A DNA stretch of 64,000 nt, taken from contig NZ_CAEUHO010000004.1 in NCBI RefSeq assembly GCF_903181435.1, positions 1,178,001 through 1,242,000 of the forward strand. Reading direction: 5' to 3'. Below the pieces are notes generated by a model. The model searched no databases and was not told where the DNA came from. It was given only the letters and a program-made list of their open reading frames with translations. Position 1 is the stretch's first letter, and the number at the start of each line of letters is the position of its first letter. This DNA comes from Bacteroides acidifaciens (GTDB lineage Bacteria > Bacteroidota > Bacteroidia > Bacteroidales > Bacteroidaceae). Below are positions 25,859 through 34,639 of the stretch, piece after piece. The position numbers and the translations under genes were made by a program.

Positions 25859-26827
25859 ATGAAAAAAGAAGACTTAAGAATAGTATATATGGGTACTCCC
25901 GATTTTGCGGTGGAGGCCCTGCGACAGTTAGTAGAAGGTGGTTACAACGTTGTGGGTGTGATAACGATGCCCGATAAACCTGCCGGACGTGGACATAAAA
26001 TACAGTATTCTCCTGTCAAGCAATACGCGCTCGAACAGAATTTGCCATTGCTTCAACCGGAAAAGTTGAAGGATGAGGCTTTTGTGGAAGCATTGCGCGA
26101 ATGGAAAGCGGATTTGCAGATTGTAGTAGCCTTCCGTATGTTGCCGGAAGTGGTATGGAATATGCCGCGACTGGGCACTTTTAATCTTCATGCGTCTCTG
26201 CTTCCCCAATATCGCGGGGCTGCTCCCATCAACTGGGCAGTAATTAACGGTGATACGGAAACGGGTATTACTACTTTCTTCCTGAAACATGAGATAGATA
26301 CCGGAGAAGTAATCCAGCAAGTCCGTGTGCCTATCGCGGATACGGATAATGTGGAAGTGGTGCATGATAAACTGATGCTGTTAGGCGGTAAATTGGTGGT
26401 TGAAACGGTAGATGCCATCTTGAACGATACGGTGAAACCGATACCCCAAGAAGAAATGACTGTTGTCGGTGAGCTTCGTCCCGCTCCGAAAATATTCAAG
26501 GATACCTGCCGGATTGACTGGAACCAACCGGTGAAGAAAGTCTATGATTTTATCCGCGGACTATCCCCTTATCCTGCTGCCTGGAGCGAACTCACTACTC
26601 CTGAAGGCGAAACTGTAGTCGTGAAAGTCTTTGAAACCGAGAAGATTATCGAATTTCACCAACTGCCCGTCGGAACGATTGTATCGGATGGAAAGAAATA
26701 CATTAAGGTGGCTGCATCGGATGGATTTGTATCTATCCTTTCATTACAGTTCCCCGGCAAAAAACGTCTGAAAACGGATGAATTGCTTCGCGGATACCGT
26801 CTGGCAGATGGGTGTAAGATGAAGTGA
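25859..26827 (+). CDS. fmt: Methionyl-tRNA formyltransferase
   Basis: Formylates initiator Met-tRNA using 10-formyltetrahydrofolate. The signature SLLPQYRGAAPINWAV (near residue 110) is that of Fmt, with the catalytic Asn/His/Asp set of the formyltransferase fold before and within it. The C-terminal OB-like tRNA-binding domain spans about 210-320. I chose the ATG at 25859 (MKKEDLRIVYMGTPDFA), because the family begins just before the YMGTPDFA strand. A frame from 25820 would add 13 unconserved residues. It is 47 bases after the ClC gene. Confidence 0.96.
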   Translation: MKKEDLRIVYMGTPDFAVEALRQLVEGGYNVVGVITMPDKPAGRGHKIQYSPVKQYALEQNLPLLQPEKLKDEAFVEALREWKADLQIVVAFRMLPEVVWNMPRLGTFNLHASLLPQYRGAAPINWAVINGDTETGITTFFLKHEIDTGEVIQQVRVPIADTDNVEVVHDKLMLLGGKLVVETVDAILNDTVKPIPQEEMTVVGELRPAPKIFKDTCRIDWNQPVKKVYDFIRGLSPYPAAWSELTTPEGETVVVKVFETEKIIEFHQLPVGTIVSDGKKYIKVAASDGFVSILSLQFPGKKRLKTDELLRGYRLADGCKMK

Positions 26828-26869
26828 TAAAATAGAAGATTACTGTTTCTAACCTAAAATAAAAGAATT

Positions 26870-27520
26870 ATGAAACCAATTATCGCTCCTTCCATTCTTT
26901 CCGCTGACTTCGGATATTTGGCGAAAGATATTGAAATGGTAAACCGCAGTGAAGCGGAATGGGTGCATATTGATATTATGGACGGAGTATTTGTCCCTAA
27001 TATATCATTCGGCTTTCCGGTACTGAAATATGTTGCAAAGTTGAGCAAGAAACCGCTGGATGTGCATCTGATGATTGTAAACCCGGAGAAGTTTATTCCG
27101 GAAGTGAAAGCACTGGGCGCTCATACGATGAACGTGCATTATGAAGCTTGTCCGCACTTGCACCGCGTGATTCAGCAAATCAAGGAAGCCGGAATGCAAC
27201 CTGCCGTGACAATCAATCCGGCAACTCCGGTAGCTTTGCTCCAGGATATTATCCAAGATGTATATATGGTGCTTGTCATGAGTGTTAATCCGGGATTCGG
27301 CGGACAGAAGTTCATAGAACATTCAGTAGAGAAAGTACGCGAATTGCGTGCCTTGATTGAACGGACAGGTTCGAAAGCCTTGATTGAAGTGGATGGGGGC
27401 GTAAATTTGGAAACAGGTGCCCGTCTCGTAGAGGCAGGAGCCGATGTCTTGGTGGCGGGCAATGCAGTCTTTGCAGCCCCGGATCCTGAAGGGATGGTTC
27501 GCCAACTGCATAACTTGTAG
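26870..27520 (+). CDS. rpe: Ribulose-phosphate 3-epimerase
   Basis: Interconverts ribulose 5-phosphate and xylulose 5-phosphate in the pentose phosphate pathway. It is a TIM barrel of 216 residues, the normal length. Conserved elements are IAPSILSADFGYL at the start, HIDIMDGVFVPNISFG (metal-binding His and Asp), MSVNPGFGGQKF near residue 140, and EVDGGVN with GADVLVAGNAVF near the phosphate site. Downstream, comEC starts within about 10 bases. Confidence 0.97.
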   Translation: MKPIIAPSILSADFGYLAKDIEMVNRSEAEWVHIDIMDGVFVPNISFGFPVLKYVAKLSKKPLDVHLMIVNPEKFIPEVKALGAHTMNVHYEACPHLHRVIQQIKEAGMQPAVTINPATPVALLQDIIQDVYMVLVMSVNPGFGGQKFIEHSVEKVRELRALIERTGSKALIEVDGGVNLETGARLVEAGADVLVAGNAVFAAPDPEGMVRQLHNL

Positions 27521-27530
27521 TTATAACGCG

Positions 27531-29630
27531 TTGAATACGTTTTATCTTCATAAATATCCATCTATACGCCTGATTATCCCTTGGATAGCAGGCGTTTTTT
27601 GTGGTGACCGCTTTTTCGGTTGTTCACCGCAACTCTTCTGGGGAATTCTTGTATTCTGCTTTTTCTTTGGATTGTCCATAGCCTTTTATTTCCTTGAACG
27701 TTACGCATTGCGCTGGTGTTTCGGGATTATTGCCTTTGCTCTTTGTTTTACAGGCGGATGGATGGGGATGACTTGGCAACTGCAACAAACAACGGATTAT
27801 ACTTTTCCGAAAGAGGAGACTGTTTATCGGGTTTTGATAACGGACGTGCCTCAAGCTAAAGAACATACTTATCTCTGCCAAGTATTATTAAAGGAACATT
27901 GTGACTCTATCGACAGCTACCCGATAGAACGAAAATCCATCCTTTATTTGCAACGGGATTCGGCAAGTTCCCGATTAAAGAGCGGAGATGAACTGTTAGT
28001 ATACACCCGCATATCTCCACCTGTCAACAATAAGAACTTCGATGAATTTGATTATGCCCGCTATCTGACGAGGAAGGGGATTAGTGGAACAGGCTACGTC
28101 CCATCCGGAAAGTGGATTCTGTTATCTTCAAACTCATCCCTTAATCTTAGGAATATAGCCAACTCTTGTCGGGGGAAAGTAATCTCTCTTTATCGTGAGT
28201 TAGGATTTGATGGTGATGAGCTGGCTGTGCTTTCTGCATTGACCATAGGAGATAAGACAGACCTGAGTGAATCAGTTCGTGAGAGCTATTCTATAGCCGG
28301 CGCAAGTCATATTCTTGCTCTATCCGGTCTGCATATCGGGCTTTTATGTGCCTTGCTTCTCTTTATCTTGAAACCACTAGCCAAAAGAGGGAAAACAGGC
28401 CGATGTGTACGTGCTGTTTTGCTCTTTCTTTTATTATGGGCTTTTGCCTTTCTTACAGGACTTTCGCCATCGGTAGTCCGTTCGGTCACTATGTTTTCTC
28501 TTTTGGCTGTTGCGGATATATTCGGCCGCCAACCTTTTTCTTTGAATACATTGGCAGCTACTGCCTGGATAATGTTGCTTTGTAATCCGGTATGGCTGTT
28601 TGATGTGGGCTTTCAACTTTCTTTTGTTGCAGTAATTTCGATTTTACTTCTTCAGCCATCTGTCTACCGTCTGTTTACAATGAAGAATAAAATAGGTAAA
28701 TATGTTTGGGGAATACTGAGTGTATCCATTGCTGCACAAGTGGGGACGGCTCCACTGATAATGTTTTACTTTTCCCGCTTCTCCACACACTTTCTGCTGA
28801 CTAATTTAGTTGTTATTCCTTTGGTAACCATTATCTTGTATGTTGCTATTCTTATGTTGTTCCTCACTCCGATTTCGTGGCTTCAGGTATGGGTAGCAGA
28901 AGGACTAAGAAGACTATTGGAAGTTCTGAATCTATTTGTAAGGTGGGTAGAACAACTACCTTATTCATCTATTGATGGAATATGGCTTTATCAATTGGAA
29001 GTATTCGGTATTTATGTCTTTCTGTCTCTGTTGTTCTATTATTTCAAGGTTCGACGATGCAGGAATCTGATAATCTGTCTTTGTTCCATCCTGTTATTAA
29101 GTGTTTGCCATGTTATGATGTATTGGATTGACCGTCCGCAGTCCAGCCTGGTCTTTTATAATGTGCGCGGTTGTCCGGCCGTCCATTGCATTGAGAGTGA
29201 CGGGCATTCCTGGATAAATTATGCCGATACACTCCCGGACAAGAAACTTCTGAAACGGGTGGCAACTAACTATTGGAATCACCATCACCTTCTATTGCCG
29301 GAAGAAATAACTGCCGATTGTCAGACCGGCGCATTTTCCCGCCGGCAACAAATAATATCCTATTACGGATGCCGTGTCTGTATGGTGACCGACAACCGTT
29401 GGCGGAACAAATCGGCTGTTTCTGCGTTATATACTATTGATTATCTTTACTTATGCAAAGGCTATGACGGTCATCTGGAAGAACTAACCAAACTCTTTGC
29501 TCCCGGCTGTATCCTGTTGGATGCCTCTCTTTCAGAACATCGCAGAAACCGTCTTGAAGAGGAGTGCAGGCAATCCGGTTTGCGTTTTATCTCTTTATCC
29601 GAAGAAGGTTCTGTTTGCTTTTTGCTCTAA
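27531..29630 (+). CDS. comEC: ComEC/Rec2-family membrane protein
   Basis: A polytopic inner-membrane protein related to the DNA-uptake channel ComEC. It has an N-terminal DUF4131-like part (about residues 15-170), then the Competence domain of many helices (about 200-480), with ILALSGLHIGLL and AFLTGLSPSVVRS typical of the family. The C-terminal part lies where the metallo-beta-lactamase nuclease domain should be, but it lacks the HxHxDH metal motif and seems degenerate. The start is uncertain. No ATG is well placed; a TTG at 27531 gives a natural start 10 bases after rpe, while an in-frame ATG at 27444 would overlap rpe by 77 bases. Confidence 0.88.
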   Translation: MNTFYLHKYPSIRLIIPWIAGVFCGDRFFGCSPQLFWGILVFCFFFGLSIAFYFLERYALRWCFGIIAFALCFTGGWMGMTWQLQQTTDYTFPKEETVYRVLITDVPQAKEHTYLCQVLLKEHCDSIDSYPIERKSILYLQRDSASSRLKSGDELLVYTRISPPVNNKNFDEFDYARYLTRKGISGTGYVPSGKWILLSSNSSLNLRNIANSCRGKVISLYRELGFDGDELAVLSALTIGDKTDLSESVRESYSIAGASHILALSGLHIGLLCALLLFILKPLAKRGKTGRCVRAVLLFLLLWAFAFLTGLSPSVVRSVTMFSLLAVADIFGRQPFSLNTLAATAWIMLLCNPVWLFDVGFQLSFVAVISILLLQPSVYRLFTMKNKIGKYVWGILSVSIAAQVGTAPLIMFYFSRFSTHFLLTNLVVIPLVTIILYVAILMLFLTPISWLQVWVAEGLRRLLEVLNLFVRWVEQLPYSSIDGIWLYQLEVFGIYVFLSLLFYYFKVRRCRNLIICLCSILLLSVCHVMMYWIDRPQSSLVFYNVRGCPAVHCIESDGHSWINYADTLPDKKLLKRVATNYWNHHHLLLPEEITADCQTGAFSRRQQIISYYGCRVCMVTDNRWRNKSAVSALYTIDYLYLCKGYDGHLEELTKLFAPGCILLDASLSEHRRNRLEEECRQSGLRFISLSEEGSVCFLL

Positions 29631-29654
29631 GTACAAAGAATTATCGTACATTTG
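29621..29654 (+). promoter_or_regulatory. Possible promoter of nrnA
   Basis: TTTG (29621-29624), a 22-base spacer, TACATTTG (29647-29654). It lies at the very end of comEC, 17 bases before the ATG at 29671. The spacer is slightly long. Confidence 0.5.
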
Positions 29655-29670
29655 CACCCTGATAAAATAG

Positions 29671-30714
29671 ATGAGTATGTTAACAAAAGTAATAGAACAA
29701 GCCAAAATAGACCATTTCACAAAATGGTTCGAACGAGCTGACAAAATAGTAATTGTATCTCATGTATCTCCTGATGGCGATGCCATTGGTTCCTCACTGG
29801 GATTATATCATTTTCTGGACTCACAGGAAAAGACAGTAAACGTAATCGTACCTAACGCCTTTCCCGACTTCCTGCGATGGATGCCGGGGAGCAAGGATAT
29901 TCTTCTGTACGACCGTTACAAGGATTTTGCGGACAAACTGATAGCTGAAGCAGATGTAATCTGTTGCCTGGATTTCAATGCATTGAAGCGTATTGACGAT
30001 ATGGCGGATGCCGTAGCGGCTTCTCCTGCCCGTAAGATAATGATAGACCATCATTTGTATCCCGAAGAATTCTGTAAGATAACCATGTCTTATCCCAAGA
30101 TTTCTTCTACTTCCGAACTGATATTCCGCCTGATTTGCCGGATGGGTTATTTCAGCGATATATCCAAGGAAGGTGCCGAATGCATCTACACAGGTATGAT
30201 GACAGATACCGGTGGCTTTACCTACAACTCGAACAACCGGGAGATTTACTTCATCATCAGCGAACTCCTTTCCAAAGGAATTGACAAGGATGATATCTAC
30301 CGTAAAGTGTACAATACCTACTCTGAGAGCCGTTTGCGCCTGATGGGATACGTATTGTCGAACATGACTGTTTACTCGGATTATAACGCTGCCTTGATAA
30401 CGCTGACAAAAGCCGAGCAAAGTAAGTTTAATTATATAAAAGGCGATAGTGAAGGCTTTGTCAATATCCCTCTTACCATCAAGAATGTTTGTTTCTCTTG
30501 TTTCCTGCGGGAAGATACCGAGAAGCCGATGATTAAGATTTCCCTTCGTTCGGTAGGGACTTTCCCATGCAATCAGCTAGCTGCCGAATTCTTTCACGGC
30601 GGCGGGCATCTGAACGCGTCCGGCGGTGAATTTTTCGGAACGATGGAAGAAGCAAAAGCGGTTTTCGAGAAAGCATTGGAGAAGTATAAACCATTACTAA
30701 CAGCCAAAAGCTAA
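29671..30714 (+). CDS. nrnA: DHH-family oligoribonuclease / pAp phosphatase (NrnA-like)
   Basis: A 347-residue cytoplasmic phosphoesterase that degrades short RNA oligonucleotides and dephosphorylates pAp. DHH motifs are present: SHVSPDGDAIGSSLG (Asp35 and Asp37), CLDFNAL (Asp101) and IDHH (126-128). The C-terminal DHHA1 motif is GGGHLNASGG near residue 311. Members of the family can also cleave cyclic dinucleotides or pApA (GdpP-like); without extra sensor domains the NrnA role is most likely. A possible promoter lies at the end of comEC. Confidence 0.9.
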   Translation: MSMLTKVIEQAKIDHFTKWFERADKIVIVSHVSPDGDAIGSSLGLYHFLDSQEKTVNVIVPNAFPDFLRWMPGSKDILLYDRYKDFADKLIAEADVICCLDFNALKRIDDMADAVAASPARKIMIDHHLYPEEFCKITMSYPKISSTSELIFRLICRMGYFSDISKEGAECIYTGMMTDTGGFTYNSNNREIYFIISELLSKGIDKDDIYRKVYNTYSESRLRLMGYVLSNMTVYSDYNAALITLTKAEQSKFNYIKGDSEGFVNIPLTIKNVCFSCFLREDTEKPMIKISLRSVGTFPCNQLAAEFFHGGGHLNASGGEFFGTMEEAKAVFEKALEKYKPLLTAKS

Positions 30715-30832
30715 AGATGGAAGGTTAAAAGTGAATATGGAAAGGTTAAAAGATACGAACTTTCAACTTTCCCCTTTCAACTTTTGATGATTTTAAGATA
30801 CATTTGTACGGAATATAGCTAAATAACAGATA

Positions 30833-31543
30833 ATGAAGAAACTTGTATTTTTATTTCTCTCCTTGTTAACCGCCGGAAGTCTGTTCCAGGCATGCGACGA
30901 TTCAAAGACCTATGCAGAAATGCTGGAAGATGAGAAAAATGCTGTAGAGAGGTTTATCAAAGATAGTGCGATTCATGTGATTTCTGTAGATGAATTCGAG
31001 CGGAATGATACCGTGACGAAAGCGAAAGCGAATGGAGATGCTTATGATGAATTCGTCTTCTTTTCCAGTGAGGGGGTATATATGCAGATTATAGACCGTG
31101 GTTGTGGTGATTATGATCCGAATAAAGATGAAGAAAATAAAGGGTATACAGATGAGGAAAAGGAAAAAGACAAGTTTGTAGACGGCAACATCATCTGCAC
31201 CCGTTATGCGGAAACAAACGTTGATACCCGTGAACTCGCAGCCTTCAATATTCCTTTGGAAGAATACATGGATGCCGGACAATTATATGCTTATCCTGCC
31301 GTATTCCGTTATGTGAAAGCAGAAACTTACTCAGCCGGTACATTCATAGAGATGGACTATGTATGGGGACAATATTATGCAAGTACTGCCGTGCCTCAAG
31401 GATGGCTTTTAGCATTGCCTTATCTGCGTGACAATGCTCACGTACGTCTTATCGTTCCTTCAAAAATGGGACACCAGTCAGCGCAACAATACGTGACTCC
31501 TTACTTCTATGATATCACGGAATTCCGTAAAAGACGAAGCTAA
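30833..31543 (+). CDS. Lipoprotein, DUF4827-like
   Basis: A 236-residue secreted lipoprotein (SLFQACDDS, Cys21). I recognise it as resembling the Bacteroidales DUF4827 family; the function is unknown. An acidic, lysine-rich segment (about residues 95-125, with PNKDEENKGYTDEEKEKD) probably forms a surface loop. The rest looks like a compact alpha/beta domain with a weak resemblance to FKBP-type peptidyl-prolyl isomerase barrels (VPQGWLLALPYLRDNAHVRL), which is only an impression. A -7 box TACATTTG (30799-30806) lies 27 bases upstream. It precedes glmM by 38 bases. Confidence 0.7.
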   Translation: MKKLVFLFLSLLTAGSLFQACDDSKTYAEMLEDEKNAVERFIKDSAIHVISVDEFERNDTVTKAKANGDAYDEFVFFSSEGVYMQIIDRGCGDYDPNKDEENKGYTDEEKEKDKFVDGNIICTRYAETNVDTRELAAFNIPLEEYMDAGQLYAYPAVFRYVKAETYSAGTFIEMDYVWGQYYASTAVPQGWLLALPYLRDNAHVRLIVPSKMGHQSAQQYVTPYFYDITEFRKRRS

Positions 31544-31581
31544 GACACTAACATTTAAATAAATCTTTTAGTAAGAAACCT

Positions 31582-32973
31582 ATGACTCTAATCAAATCTA
31601 TCTCTGGCATCCGCGGAACAATCGGCGGAGGCGCGGGTGAAGGACTGAATCCGCTTGACATTGTTAAATTCACCTCAGCTTATGCTACTTTGATTCGCAA
31701 AACTTGCAAAGTACAGAGCAACAAAATTGTAGTGGGACGTGATGCCCGCATCTCAGGTGAAATGGTAAAAAACGTAGTAGTCGGCACCTTGATGGGAATG
31801 GGCTGGGATGTTGTAGACATCGACCTGGCTTCTACTCCGACCACAGAACTGGCTGTAACAATGGAAGGTGCTTGTGGCGGTATTATCCTGACAGCTTCTC
31901 ATAACCCGAAACAGTGGAATGCACTGAAATTGCTGAATGAACATGGCGAATTCCTCAATGCAGCCGAAGGTAACGAAGTACTTCGTATCGCCGAAGCTGA
32001 AGAATTCGACTATGCAGATGTAGACCACCTGGGTTCTTATCGCAAAGACCTTACCTACAATCAAAAACATATCGACAGCGTATTGGCTCTTGACCTGGTA
32101 GATGTTGAAGCTATCAAAAAAGCTGATTTCCGTGTAGCTATCGACTGTGTAAACTCTGTAGGTGGTATCATTCTTCCCGAACTCTTGGAACGCCTGGGTG
32201 TGAAACACGTAGAAAAACTCTACTGCGAACCTACCGGAAACTTCCAACACAATCCGGAACCGCTTGAAAAGAATCTCGGTGACATCATGAACTTGATGAA
32301 AGGTGGAAAAGCAGATGTAGCATTTGTTGTAGACCCCGACGTTGACCGCCTGGCAATGATTTGCGAAAACGGTGTAATGTACGGTGAGGAATATACACTG
32401 GTTACTGTTGCCGACTATGTACTGAAGCATACTCCGGGCAACACGGTATCAAACCTGAGTTCTACCCGTGCCCTGCGTGATGTAACCCGCAAATATGGTA
32501 TGGAATACAATGCTTCTGCCGTAGGCGAAGTGAACGTAGTAACGAAGATGAAAGCAACCAATGCCGTTATCGGTGGTGAAGGAAACGGTGGAGTAATCTA
32601 TCCCGCCAGTCACTACGGTCGTGACGCATTGGTAGGTATCGCTTTGTTCCTCAGCCATCTTGCTCACGAAGGAAAGAAAGTCAGCGAACTCCGCGCTACT
32701 TATCCGCCTTACTTCATCGCCAAGAACCGTGTAGACTTGACTCCGGAAATTGACGTAGACGCTATTCTTGCTAAGGTAAAGGAAATCTATAAAGACGAAG
32801 AAATCAATGACATCGACGGTGTGAAGATTGACTTTGCAGACAAATGGGTGCACTTGCGCAAGAGTAATACGGAACCCATTATCCGTATATATAGCGAAGC
32901 ATCTACAATGGAAGCTGCCGAAGAAATCGGTCAGAAGATTATGAATGTGATTAATGAACTGGCGAAGAAATAA
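31582..32973 (+). CDS. glmM: Phosphoglucosamine mutase / phosphohexomutase
   Basis: Converts glucosamine 6-phosphate to glucosamine 1-phosphate for cell-wall UDP-GlcNAc synthesis. It is an alpha-D-phosphohexomutase of 463 residues. The phosphoserine loop is TASHNPKQWNALK (Ser106). The metal loop is DPDVDRLA (Asp251, 253 and 255), the sugar-binding loop is GEGNGGVI, and the C-terminal phosphate loop is RKSNTEPIIRIYSEA. The SNTEP motif can also occur in phosphoglucomutase/phosphomannomutase, so specificity rests on family resemblance. A strong bidirectional terminator follows. Confidence 0.92.
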   Translation: MTLIKSISGIRGTIGGGAGEGLNPLDIVKFTSAYATLIRKTCKVQSNKIVVGRDARISGEMVKNVVVGTLMGMGWDVVDIDLASTPTTELAVTMEGACGGIILTASHNPKQWNALKLLNEHGEFLNAAEGNEVLRIAEAEEFDYADVDHLGSYRKDLTYNQKHIDSVLALDLVDVEAIKKADFRVAIDCVNSVGGIILPELLERLGVKHVEKLYCEPTGNFQHNPEPLEKNLGDIMNLMKGGKADVAFVVDPDVDRLAMICENGVMYGEEYTLVTVADYVLKHTPGNTVSNLSSTRALRDVTRKYGMEYNASAVGEVNVVTKMKATNAVIGGEGNGGVIYPASHYGRDALVGIALFLSHLAHEGKKVSELRATYPPYFIAKNRVDLTPEIDVDAILAKVKEIYKDEEINDIDGVKIDFADKWVHLRKSNTEPIIRIYSEASTMEAAEEIGQKIMNVINELAKK

Positions 32974-32990
32974 CAGTCTCATTTATATCG

Positions 32991-33039
32991 AAATAAAAGA
33001 AAGGAGAGCTTGAGGACCAAGCTCTCCTTTCTTTTATTT
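32991..33039 (+). terminator. Strong terminator after glmM
   Basis: A perfect 22-bp inverted repeat (32991-33012 with 33018-33039) around a 5-base loop, rich in A on the left and T on the right, so it can stop transcription from either side. Confidence 0.93.
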
Positions 33040-33040
33040 T

Positions 33041-33809
33041 AATTTATTAGATAGAAGACCATGTGTTCCTATACGAGCTTTATTGCTAACCTATTTCTTT
33101 TGTTTTTCTGTCGGTAAATAGTTCATATTCGTACGGAGATGAATCAAAACAGTACTGAAGTAAGCCGAGCCATGTACTTGAGTTACTCAAGTCTCCTATA
33201 TCATTTCATTGAGTGTAGTACTTACCACAGTCAAGTCTCCTACTTATTACAGCTAAATCTCCTACCAAATATAAAAAGTAAAAAACCGCCTTCAGCTTTC
33301 AGTTCTTCAAAAAAGTCCCTTTTCATCGGTGTTTTTGGCTGAAGTCACTCCTGAATGCAAAAGTGTATAACTTAACCACGTGCCACCCACTTTTGCCCGG
33401 GTGATGAATCTATATACCCCGCATGGTGGGCATATAGATCCAGTACGGTGAGTATATATACCTACCACGGTGAATATATAGAGCTACTGTCAAGTCTGAA
33501 AATGAAAAAACTGAATGCGCTGAAAGCACTCACCCCTGGCTACAACCTATTCTCGCAGGGGGTATTTTTTTTCGCCTTCAGCCGCTATCACCTTCTGACA
33601 AGGCGTTTGCGAATAAAACTGAAACGGCTGAAACCGGATTATAGCATAAAAATTCAGTAAGAGAGTTTTAGCTAGTTTAGATACTGTTAATTAGAGATTT
33701 CATTCATTTCCGTACTGTGATGAGTTGAAACTCAATAGAGTAAACTGAAGCTTTGTGACAGAACTGAAATTGGTATTGTTGAATTTAATTCCTGGGGTTA
33801 GCTTTTGGT
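33041..33809 (+). repeat. 770-bp gene-free gap with short imperfect repeats
   Basis: Lies between two convergent genes. I see no convincing gene; the two short open frames here lack any recognisable sequence. From about 33400 to 33490 there are four units that begin GGTG and run into ATATA, the last three spaced 22 bases apart (33425, 33447, 33469). A motif TCAAGTCT recurs near 33187, 33232 and 33490. A stem at 33532-33538/33556-33563 with eight T after it (33565-33572) looks like a rightward terminator with no gene before it. This may be decayed sequence. Confidence 0.55.
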
Positions 33810-34607
33810 TTATTGTTTCTTAGAGAACCACTCTTTGAACTCCGCCACCCGTGCCTTGCTGACCAGAATCTTTTCCTTGATTCCGGGATATCGCACATTG
33901 ATGGATAACCGGCTGTTGAACCATAAATCAATGTCTTTGATAGCTTCCCGTGAAACCAGATATTGGCGGTTGGCACGGAAGAAAAGGTGGGGATTGAGAC
34001 AGTCGGCGAGTTCGTCCAGTGTTTGGGCGAAGTTGTATTCTGTGCCGTTGGTTAATACTGCTTTAACTTGGCAATCTTTTATATAAAATAATTGTATCAT
34101 ATCTACGGAGACAGGCAAGAGCTTGTCTCCTTTCATTGGGATAAGAAAGTGCGTCTTATAGTTCTCCTGCTTTTTGAGCGAATGGAAAAGTTGTAACAGC
34201 TCTTCTTCCTGGTGTGGGTTGTGGCGCGGTTGAGAGTCGGGGGTGTCGGTATGTTGTAAGTTTCCAAGTTTGGTGAGGGCACGTTCGATGTCCTCCTTGC
34301 CGATAGGTTTCAGTAAATAGTCGATGCTGTTCACTTTGAAAGCCCGCAGAGCATACTCGTCATAGGCGGTGGTGAAGATAATCGGGCAAGTGATACTGAC
34401 ATGATTGAATATCTCAAAAGCCGAGCCGTCCGCCAGATGAATGTCCATGAATACCAAGTCCGGCATCGGATGAGAGCCGAACCATTCGATAGTGGAACCG
34501 ATACTGTCCAGTACGGCGGCAATTTCCGCGTCCGGCTTTACTTCGTTGAGCAGTGAGGAAAGGTTGCGTACCGCTGCCTTTTCATCTTCTATAATGACAG
34601 TCTTCAT
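33810..34607 (-). CDS. LytTR-type response regulator
   Basis: A 265-residue two-component regulator. The receiver domain (about 1-120) has acidic pocket residues Glu7, Asp8 and Glu9 (IIEDE), phosphoacceptor Asp55 (FMDIH), the switch Thr near residue 80 (FTTAYDEYA) and Lys100 (YLLKPI). The LytTR DNA-binding domain spans about 160-262 and has FYIKDCQVKAVLTNG and FFRANRQYLVS typical of the fold. It lies last in the metal-efflux operon, 32 bases after its kinase, and probably controls that operon. Confidence 0.94.
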   Translation of the reverse strand: MKTVIIEDEKAAVRNLSSLLNEVKPDAEIAAVLDSIGSTIEWFGSHPMPDLVFMDIHLADGSAFEIFNHVSITCPIIFTTAYDEYALRAFKVNSIDYLLKPIGKEDIERALTKLGNLQHTDTPDSQPRHNPHQEEELLQLFHSLKKQENYKTHFLIPMKGDKLLPVSVDMIQLFYIKDCQVKAVLTNGTEYNFAQTLDELADCLNPHLFFRANRQYLVSREAIKDIDLWFNSRLSINVRYPGIKEKILVSKARVAEFKEWFSKKQ

Positions 34608-34639
34608 GGTGTCTTTTTATCTGTAAATCACTGTTTTTT

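Noticed and set aside
33139..33660. Two short plus-strand frames (67 and 70 codons) in the gap after glmM
   Set aside because: No domain, no promoter match, and they cross the repeat array and a hairpin; more likely chance frames in non-coding sequence.
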